From the NCBI GenBank assembly GCA_905209435.1, contig CAJLTE010000102.1:1-10386 (forward strand): a stretch of 10,386 bases of DNA, read 5' to 3'. Both the position numbers and the translations under genes were made by a program. Origin of the DNA: an uncultured Blautia sp. (GTDB taxonomy: Bacteria; Bacillota_A; Clostridia; Lachnospirales; Lachnospiraceae). The notes below the pieces were generated by a model. That model did no database searches. It worked only from the letters and a program-made list of their open reading frames with translations, and was not told the DNA's origin. Every line of letters starts with the position of its first letter. The first letter of the stretch is position 1. Of this stretch, positions 5,659-10,386 are shown piece by piece.

Positions 5659-7029
5659 ATGAAGAAACATGGGAAAATGTTGTTAAAGTATCTGCTTCTT
5701 TTTATAATAACTGTTTTTGTACTGGGCTGTTTTAGTGTATCAGCGGCAACCAAAACAGGTTTTGTAACCCAGAATGGAAAAACTTATTACATAAACAAAG
5801 ACGGTTCCAAACAGAAAGGCTGGCTGACACTTGACGGCAGGAAATATTATTTTAACAAGAACACCGGTGTTCAGTTGAAGGGCTGGGTAAAAAGTTCCGA
5901 TGGAAAAGTAGTCAGATACTTTACCAAAGGAATAGGATGCATGGTAACGGGATTCCTTACAGACACAAAAGGTAATACACGTCATTTCGATGAAAAGACA
6001 GGCATTATGACAAAAGGCTGGCTGACACATTCTGACGGTTATAAATACTATTTTTATAGTGGATCTGGTATTATGGCAAAGGGCTGGGTGGAGAACTCGC
6101 AGAAGCAGAAGCGATACTTCAGACAGAGCAATGGCCGCATGTGTACAGGATGGATCAAGAGCACTGCCGGGAACTACAGATATTTTAAACCATCTAATGG
6201 AATTATGTATGTTGGACTGAACAAGATAAGTTCATATTATTATTATTTTTCAAAGACATCAGGTGTCCGTTATCAGAAAGGATTTGGCGCCGTAGGAGGT
6301 AAAAAATATTATTTTGATCCATCAAACGGAAAGGCAAAGATTGGCTGGCTGACACTGGACGGTAAGAAATATTACTTTAACTCAACCGGAGTTATGCTGA
6401 CAGGCACGATTGCTTCCATTGATGGAACTACATATCAGTTTGATTCTGATGGTGTGGCAACAAAGACATCTTCCAATTATGTAATAGATGGAAATTATGT
6501 TAAAGTCTATGATGCCAAGAATAATAAATATTATTATATGGAAAAGCAGTTTGTGCAGCATCCGGGAATTGCTGACGGGACAGTAACAGATCTGGATCTG
6601 CTGGCAGCAGTATGTGATGCGGAAGCCGGTGATCAGGGCTTGATTGGAATGGAAGCAGTTGCACTTTGTGTATTAAACTGTACAATTGATAAATATAAAG
6701 AATTTCCATCTCAGATTCGATATGTAGTATATCAGGGAAAACCAACTCAGTATGCGGTTGTAACAGACGGTGCTTTGCTTAAGCGACTGAAAGGTCAGTT
6801 TGAGGACAGAACCAATGCTTATGCGGCAGCAAAAGCAGCAATGGAAATGTTTAATAATTATGTAAACCGTGGTACAAAGAGAGTACTTAAGGGATTTTCA
6901 ACAAAGGACTTTAACTATAAGTTTTTCATGACTCCTGCAGCGTTCTGGTCTCAGAATCTTAATTTCAGCAAACTGGAATATGAGCAGTATAAAGGACATG
7001 TATTCTTTGTAGACTGGATTTCCGGTTGA
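5659..7029 (+). CDS. Secreted cell-wall-binding repeat protein with SleB/CwlJ-type hydrolase domain
   Basis: A 456-residue exported protein. Residues 1-30 form a signal peptide: basic MKKHGK, hydrophobic core LLLFIITVFVLG, likely cleavage after VSA at 29. Residues about 32-268 hold roughly ten cell-wall-binding repeats of about 20 residues, recognisable by GW, DG.KYYF and TG.M (CW_binding_1 type), which anchor proteins to wall polymers. The C-terminal part, about 307-452, matches the Hydrolase_2 domain: LDLLAAVCDAEAGDQG, with E322 the expected catalytic glutamate, then a helix EAVALCVLN, PSQIRYVVYQ and a terminal GHVFFVDW. SleB and CwlJ are spore cortex lytic proteins; here the domain sits on wall-binding repeats behind a housekeeping promoter, so a vegetative peptidoglycan hydrolase is more likely. 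GGGGA precedes the start. Confidence 0.92.
   Translation: MKKHGKMLLKYLLLFIITVFVLGCFSVSAATKTGFVTQNGKTYYINKDGSKQKGWLTLDGRKYYFNKNTGVQLKGWVKSSDGKVVRYFTKGIGCMVTGFLTDTKGNTRHFDEKTGIMTKGWLTHSDGYKYYFYSGSGIMAKGWVENSQKQKRYFRQSNGRMCTGWIKSTAGNYRYFKPSNGIMYVGLNKISSYYYYFSKTSGVRYQKGFGAVGGKKYYFDPSNGKAKIGWLTLDGKKYYFNSTGVMLTGTIASIDGTTYQFDSDGVATKTSSNYVIDGNYVKVYDAKNNKYYYMEKQFVQHPGIADGTVTDLDLLAAVCDAEAGDQGLIGMEAVALCVLNCTIDKYKEFPSQIRYVVYQGKPTQYAVVTDGALLKRLKGQFEDRTNAYAAAKAAMEMFNNYVNRGTKRVLKGFSTKDFNYKFFMTPAAFWSQNLNFSKLEYEQYKGHVFFVDWISG
5818..5856 (+). repeat. Wall-binding repeat DNA, first copy
   Basis: These 39 bases, encoding GWLTLDGRKYYFN, match 6343-6381 at 35 of 39 positions. The repeats between them differ much more, suggesting a later duplication or gene conversion inside the hydrolase gene. 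Confidence 0.75.
6343..6381 (+). repeat. Wall-binding repeat DNA, second copy
   Basis: This encodes GWLTLDGKKYYFN and is the partner of 5818-5856, in frame and 525 bp downstream. Recombination between the copies would remove 175 codons cleanly and shorten the wall-binding region. Confidence 0.75.
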
Positions 7030-7046
7030 CCGGATAATAAGTGACG

Positions 7047-7067
7047 CATCAACACTTTAAGTTGATG
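7047..7067 (+). other. Stem-loop after the hydrolase gene
   Basis: CATCAAC pairs with GTTGATG (7 bp) around ACTTTAA, 18 nt past the hydrolase stop. There is no T-run, so termination before the tyrS promoter would be inefficient or factor-dependent. No other terminator is seen in 7030-7096. Confidence 0.35.
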
Positions 7068-7096
7068 AAATCAAGCTGGAATATATATGAAATTCC

Positions 7097-7125
7097 TTGA
7101 CAAATAAAATCTGTATTTGTATACT
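7097..7125 (+). promoter_or_regulatory. Sigma-A promoter of tyrS
   Basis: TTGACA (7097-7102), 17-nt spacer, TATACT (7120-7125). The predicted start near 7132 gives a leader of about 540 nt before the tyrS ATG, all of it upstream of or within the T-box system. Confidence 0.82.
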
Positions 7126-7312
7126 TTCAGTTATGTAGGAATTTGGAAAAGAGCCAGAAAGGTCTTTCCGAGTATCCATAAGATATGAAAAAGCACAGAT
7201 GGGAAAAAGTAACGTAAGGAAAGCAGACAGAGAGCAGCCGGCGGGTGAGAGGCACGTGTGGAACTTATGTGAATACCTCCCGGAGCTCTGCACCGAACAT
7301 TTTATAACTGAT

Positions 7313-7344
7313 AAGTAGGCTGCAGCGGAGTGGCATCCGTTAAC
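7313..7344 (+). repeat. T-box stem II/IIA-B signature, copy 1
   Basis: AAGTAGG, AGCGGA and ATCCGTT occur in order, with CGGA (7326-7329) able to pair with TCCG (7336-7339). This follows stem I at the usual place. The same ordered motifs recur at 7502-7535. Confidence 0.6.
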
Positions 7345-7383
7345 ATGCTTAAGTAATAGGAAATCCGTTGTTTTTAACTAAAT

Positions 7384-7487
7384 CAAGTAAGTCCCCTGCT
7401 TCAATTGCGAAAAGCAATAAGCAGTGGGTGGGGACTTGCTTGTATCAGGAAGAGTGCAAGCTCTTTCTGATAAACTGCGGAGCAGTT
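7384..7487 (+). other. Three abutting hairpins inside the tyrS leader
   Basis: Hairpin 1 (7384-7442): 13 outer bp with one G-U, joining an AAGTCCCC arm to a GGGGACTT arm, then TGCTT/AAGCA and ATTGC/GCAAT with loop GAAAA; about 23 bp in all. Hairpin 2 (7443-7472): 12 bp with one G-U, loop TGCAAG. Hairpin 3 (7473-7487): AACTGC/GCAGTT, loop GGA. No base separates them. None is followed by a T-run, so they are not intrinsic terminators. They are not part of the standard T-box core and may be an elaborated stem or an insertion. Confidence 0.72.
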
Positions 7488-7501
7488 ATTTGGTTATGAG
7501 C

Positions 7502-7535
7502 AAGTAGCGAAGCGGATTGCGAATATCCGTTTGAC
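7502..7535 (+). repeat. T-box stem II/IIA-B signature, copy 2
   Basis: AAGTAG, AGCGGA and ATCCGTT again in the same order and nearly the same spacing as at 7313-7344; CGGAT (7513-7517) can pair with ATCCG (7525-7529). It is correctly placed relative to stem III and the T-box, so either copy could be the working one. Confidence 0.55.
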
Positions 7536-7609
7536 TAACTGGTGGTATGGAATGTTACTTATGGAGGCAGAGAATGCGAGTTTTCTGCGAATTTAGGTGG
7601 TAACGCGGG

Positions 7610-7650
7610 ACCCGGTTCTCGTCCTAAACGGACAGGAACCGGGTTATTTT
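7610..7650 (+). terminator. T-box regulated terminator before tyrS
   Basis: ACCCGGTTC (7610-7618) pairs with GAACCGGGT (7636-7644), with GTCC/GGAC stacked inside, followed by TATTTT. It competes with the antiterminator, which uses 7592-7597 and 7623-7628. Confidence 0.87.
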
Positions 7651-7671
7651 ATTACGAGGAGGAAACAAACA

Positions 7672-8901
7672 ATGACAGTTTGGGACGAGCTGAAAGCCCG
7701 TGGTCTGATTGCCCAGGTAACAGACGAAGAAGAGATCAAAGAAATGGTAAATAATGGTAAAGCCACATTTTATATTGGTTTTGACCCTACTGCAGACAGT
7801 CTTCATGTTGGACATTTCATGGCACTCTGCCTGATGAAACGTCTGCAGATGGCAGGAAATAAACCAATTGCATTATTAGGTGGCGGTACCGGTATGATCG
7901 GTGATCCGTCCGGAAGATCTGATATGCGAAAAATGATGACAGTAGAGACCATCCAGCACAACATCGACTGTTTCAAGAAACAGATGGAACGTTTCATCGA
8001 TTTCTCAGACGGCAAGGCATTAATGGTAAATAATGCAGACTGGCTGATGAACTTAAACTATGTAGAGGTACTTCGTGATGTTGGACCACATTTCTCTGTA
8101 AACCGTATGCTTTCTCATGAGTGCTACAAACAGCGTATGGAACGTGGACTTACCTTCCTTGAGTTCAACTACATGATCATGCAGAGCTATGATTTCTACA
8201 TGCTGTATCAGAAATACGGCTGTACCATGCAGTTCGGTGGTGATGATCAGTGGGCAAACATGCTTGGCGGTACAGAGCTGATCCGTCGTAAACTTGGCAA
8301 AGATGCTTACGCAATGACCATCACACTTCTTCTGAACTCCGAAGGTAAGAAGATGGGTAAAACACAGTCCGGTGCTGTATGGCTTGACCCGGAGAAGACT
8401 TCTCCTTTCGATTTCTATCAGTACTGGAGAAACGTGGATGATGCAGATGTTATCAAATGTATGCGTCTCCTTACATTCCTTCCATTAGAAGAAATCGACG
8501 AGATGGCAAAATGGGAAGGAAGCCAGTTAAATAAAGCAAAAGAAATCCTTGCATATGAGCTGACAAATCTGGTTCACGGCGAAGAAGAAGCAAAGAAAGC
8601 ACAGGAAGGCGCAAGAGCACTTTTTGCAGGTGGCGCTGATACTGCACATATGCCGACTACTGAGCTTACAGATGAAGATTTCTCAGAAGAGGGAACAATC
8701 GACCTGATCTCCATGCTTGTAAAAGCAGGAATGGTTCCGACACGTTCCGAAGGACGCCGTGCCATTGAACAGGGTGGTGTTTCTATCGATGGCGAGAAGA
8801 TTACAGATGTGAAATACGTGGTTGCCAAAGATGCACTTTCAGGTGATGGTGTAGTGCTTAAAAAAGGCAAAAAGAAATTTAACAAAGTTCTGGCAAAATA
8901 A
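7672..8901 (+). CDS. tyrS: Tyrosine-tRNA ligase
   Basis: A class I aminoacyl-tRNA synthetase that activates tyrosine with ATP and charges tRNA-Tyr in the cytoplasm. It has 409 residues, normal for a bacterial TyrRS. The HIGH motif is HVGH at 45-48, after the ATP/tyrosine-site strand FYIGFDPTADSL. The KMSKS-equivalent is KMGKT at 227-231. The FGGDDQW segment upstream of it contributes to the tyrosine pocket. The C-terminal part carries an S4-like RNA-binding domain with RSEGRRAIEQGGVSIDGEKI. The start ATG has GAGGAGG 9 nt upstream; an in-frame GTG at 7597 lies inside the T-box and is not a start. Expression is controlled by the T-box leader directly upstream. No clear terminator follows, so some transcripts may reach alaS. 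Confidence 0.97.
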   Translation: MTVWDELKARGLIAQVTDEEEIKEMVNNGKATFYIGFDPTADSLHVGHFMALCLMKRLQMAGNKPIALLGGGTGMIGDPSGRSDMRKMMTVETIQHNIDCFKKQMERFIDFSDGKALMVNNADWLMNLNYVEVLRDVGPHFSVNRMLSHECYKQRMERGLTFLEFNYMIMQSYDFYMLYQKYGCTMQFGGDDQWANMLGGTELIRRKLGKDAYAMTITLLLNSEGKKMGKTQSGAVWLDPEKTSPFDFYQYWRNVDDADVIKCMRLLTFLPLEEIDEMAKWEGSQLNKAKEILAYELTNLVHGEEEAKKAQEGARALFAGGADTAHMPTTELTDEDFSEEGTIDLISMLVKAGMVPTRSEGRRAIEQGGVSIDGEKITDVKYVVAKDALSGDGVVLKKGKKKFNKVLAK

Positions 8902-8961
8902 TATATAATATAAGAAATGCATGGAATGATCTGGTGGTAAAAACTGTATAGTTTTGGAAAC

Positions 8962-8990
8962 CGGACAGAATATGTATAGAGGATTATAAA
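8962..8990 (+). promoter_or_regulatory. Possible alaS promoter in the tyrS-alaS gap
   Basis: CGGACA (8962-8967), 17-nt spacer, TATAAA (8985-8990): 4 of 6 and 5 of 6 to consensus. Start near 8996 would give a leader of about 85 nt that can form a short hairpin, GACTGATTGC with GCGATCTGTC, near 9018-9041. There is no T-box sequence in this 179-nt gap, so alaS is controlled differently from tyrS. Confidence 0.3.
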
Positions 8991-9080
8991 AATATCAGGA
9001 TGTGTGGCGTATTTCCGACTGATTGCTTATGCGATCTGTCAGAGAAATATCTGCATATCCGATTTCAGGAGGAAAAGATT

Positions 9081-10386
9081 ATGAAGAAATACGGAGTAAA
9101 CGAACTTCGTCAGATGTTCCTGGACTTCATGGAGAGCAAAGGACATCTGGTAATGAAAAGCTTTTCCCTGGTACCACAGGGAGATAAGAGTCTTCTGCTG
9201 ATCAATGCAGGTATGGCTCCGCTGAAACCATATTTTACAGGTGCTGAGATCCCGCCGAGAACAAGAGTAAGTACCTGCCAGAAATGTATCCGTACAGGTG
9301 ATATCGAGAATGTAGGTAAAACTGCACGTCACGGTACATTCTTTGAGATGCTTGGTAACTTCTCCTTTGGTGACTATTTTAAGAAAGAAGCCATCCACTG
9401 GTCCTGGGAATTCCTCACAGAGGTAGTAGGACTGGATGCAAACCGTCTGTATCCTTCCGTATATCTGGAAGATGATGAAGCATTTGACATCTGGAACAAA
9501 GAAATCGGAATCCCGGCTGACAGAATTTTCCGTTTTGGAAAAGAAGATAACTTCTGGGAGCATGGCGCAGGTCCCTGTGGTCCATGTTCAGAGATCTACT
9601 ATGACCGTGGAGAGAAATACGGCTGCGGGAAACCCGGCTGTACAGTAGGATGTGACTGCGACCGTTACATGGAAGTATGGAACAACGTATTTACTCAGTT
9701 TGAGAACGATGGTAACGGAAATTATACAACACTGAAACAGAAGAATATTGATACAGGTATGGGTCTGGAACGTCTGGCAGTTGTTGTACAGGATGTAGAT
9801 TCTATCTTCGATGTAGATACCATCTGTGCACTGCGTAACCTGGTATGTGAGATCTCCGGAAAAGAATATGAGAAGAACTATAACGATGACGTATCAATCC
9901 GTCTGATCACAGACCATATCCGTTCTGCAACATTCATGATCTCCGACGGTATCATGCCTACAAACGAAGGCCGCGGCTATGTACTTCGCCGTTTGATCCG
10001 TCGTGCAGCACGTCACGGACGTCTTCTTGGAATCGAAGGAACCTTCCTTGCCAGATTAAGTGAAGAAGTGATCAATGGTTCCAAAGCAGGATATCCGGAA
10101 CTGGAAGAGAAGAAAGAATTTATCTTTAAAGTTCTCACAAACGAAGAAAACCAGTTTAACAAGACCATTGACCAGGGACTTCGTATTCTTGGAGAGATGG
10201 AAGATGAGATGAAAGCAGCAGGAGAGAAAACGCTTTCCGGCGAAAATGCATTCAAATTATATGATACTTACGGATTCCCGAAGGATCTTACAAAAGAGAT
10301 CCTTGAGGAAAAAGGATATGATATCGACGAGGCTGGCTTCCAGAAATGTATGGAAGAGCAGAGAAACAAAGCACGTTCTGCACGTG
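9081..10386 (+). CDS. alaS: Alanine-tRNA ligase, N-terminal half (3' end outside window)
   Basis: A class II synthetase that charges tRNA-Ala. The first 435 codons of an expected 870-880 are present; the frame runs off the right edge without a stop. It starts [16 protein letters not shown], typical for AlaRS, after AGGAGGAAAAG. Motif 2 lies in [33 protein letters not shown] and [13 protein letters not shown] motif 3 (here DTGMGLERL) follow, as does the tRNA-binding segment ending [17 protein letters not shown]. Residues 182-193 carry four cysteines (C182, C187, C191, C193) before [11 protein letters not shown]; such a Cys-bearing loop is common in clostridial AlaRS. The editing and C-Ala domains are outside the window. 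The frame is also open back to an ATG at 9000, but that start lacks a good ribosome binding site. Confidence 0.97.
   Translation, partial: MKKYGVNELRQMFLDFMESKGHLVMKSFSLVPQGDKSLLLINAGMAPLKPYFTGAEIPPRTRVSTCQKCIRTGDIENVGKTARHGTFFEMLGNFSFGDYFKKEAIHWSWEFLTEVVGLDANRLYPSVYLEDDEAFDIWNKEIGIPADRIFRFGKEDNFWEHGAGPCGPCSEIYYDRGEKYGCGKPGCTVGCDCDRYMEVWNNVFTQFENDGNGNYTTLKQKNIDTGMGLERLAVVVQDVDSIFDVDTICALRNLVCEISGKEYEKNYNDDVSIRLITDHIRSATFMISDGIMPTNEGRGYVLRRLIRRAARHGRLLGIEGTFLARLSEEVINGSKAGYPELEEKKEFIFKVLTNEENQFNKTIDQGLRILGEMEDEMKAAGEKTLSGENAFKLYDTYGFPKDLTKEILEEKGYDIDEAGFQKCMEEQRNKARSAR

Larger units (their letters stand above)
7132..7650 (+). ncRNA. Tyrosine T-box riboswitch leader
   Basis: A tRNA-sensing leader: uncharged tRNA-Tyr pairs with a specifier codon and stabilises an antiterminator, letting transcription reach tyrS. 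Stem I lies about 7223-7291 (GCAGA with TCTGC at its base), contains GGGTGAGAGG, and has the specifier in GAATACC, with TAC (Tyr) at 7274-7276. A stem II/IIA-B signature follows at 7313-7344. A stem III-like hairpin is at 7567-7588 (GCAGA with TCTGC). The T-box AGGTGGTAACGCGG is at 7595-7608; its TGGT can pair with tRNA ACCA, fitting the A discriminator of tRNA-Tyr. The antiterminator pairs TTTAGG (7592-7597) with CCTAAA (7623-7628). At about 520 nt it is far longer than usual because of extra hairpins at 7384-7487 and a second signature at 7502-7535. Confidence 0.9.

Noticed and set aside
5721..5735. Lipobox (VLGC) in the hydrolase signal peptide, making it a lipoprotein
   Set aside because: Leu before the Gly-Cys is atypical for a lipobox, and an ordinary SPase I site (VSA) follows within five residues; secretion as a wall-bound protein fits the repeats better.
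7057..7293. Minus-strand frame of about 78 residues in the tyrS leader
   Set aside because: It covers the tyrS promoter and T-box stem I and has no ribosome binding site; it is a shadow of the RNA structure.
7356..7364. ATAGGAAAT shared between the tyrS leader and the 2654-2695 palindrome
   Set aside because: A shared 9-mer is expected by chance many times in 10 kb; flanking bases do not match, so it is not evidence of a common repeat.
8902..9080. T-box or leader peptide for alaS
   Set aside because: No TGGnACCGCG-like sequence, no specifier context and no run of Ala codons; the tiny frame with two Trp codons near 8917 fits neither.
9039..9563. 174-residue minus-strand frame opposite alaS
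   Set aside because: It lies wholly antisense to a clear alanyl-tRNA synthetase coding region and has no family-like motif.
1..10386. CRISPR array, transposase, integrase, toxin-antitoxin or phage-defence genes
   Set aside because: No spaced direct-repeat array and no reading frame with motifs of these families was seen on either strand.

Overview
The window reads as chromosomal DNA of a low-to-mid GC Gram-positive anaerobe of the Clostridia, most likely a Lachnospiraceae species. This is inferred from the gmk-rpoZ-rimO-pgsA-cinA order, near-consensus sigma-A promoters, strong AGGAGG-type ribosome binding sites, a T-box leader on tyrS, and a cysteine/glycine-rich protein of the kind seen in spore-forming Clostridia. 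The genus cannot be fixed from the sequence alone.

Layout. (a) 1-2579, plus strand: the end of gmk, then rpoZ, rimO and pgsA, closely spaced or overlapping and closed by an intrinsic terminator at 2624-2655. A long 2654-2695 palindrome follows it directly. (b) 2823-4082, plus: cinA, ending in a large bidirectional terminator (4097-4156). (c) 4177-4807, minus: two overlapping small genes of unknown function that both begin MNDD. (d) 4895-5065, plus: a possible 56-residue hydrophilic protein. (e) 5119-5400, minus: a 93-residue protein with 20 cysteines. A hairpin terminator lies exactly between (d) and (e). (f) 5524-7029, plus: a consensus sigma-A promoter, a direct repeat matching the WalR consensus at the predicted start point, and a secreted protein with cell-wall-binding repeats and a C-terminal SleB/CwlJ-type hydrolase domain. 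(g) 7097-8901, plus: sigma-A promoter, a tyrosine T-box leader of about 520 nt to its terminator, and tyrS. (h) 9081 to the right edge: the first half of alaS, without a T-box.

How it fits together. The left part is housekeeping: nucleotide kinase, RNA polymerase omega subunit, ribosomal protein S12 modification, phosphatidylglycerol synthesis and NMN deamidation. The right part is translation: two aminoacyl-tRNA synthetases, one under tRNA-Tyr control. Between them is a cell-envelope and unknown-function island (4177-7029), the most accessory part of the window.

Most worth following up: the enlarged tyrS T-box leader, which seems to hold two copies of the stem II/IIA-B signature separated by three abutting hairpins; the WalR-like site on the wall hydrolase gene; and the small-protein cluster with a possible sporulation-type promoter. 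I found no clearly new defence or mobile system, no CRISPR array, no transposase and no tRNA or rRNA gene.
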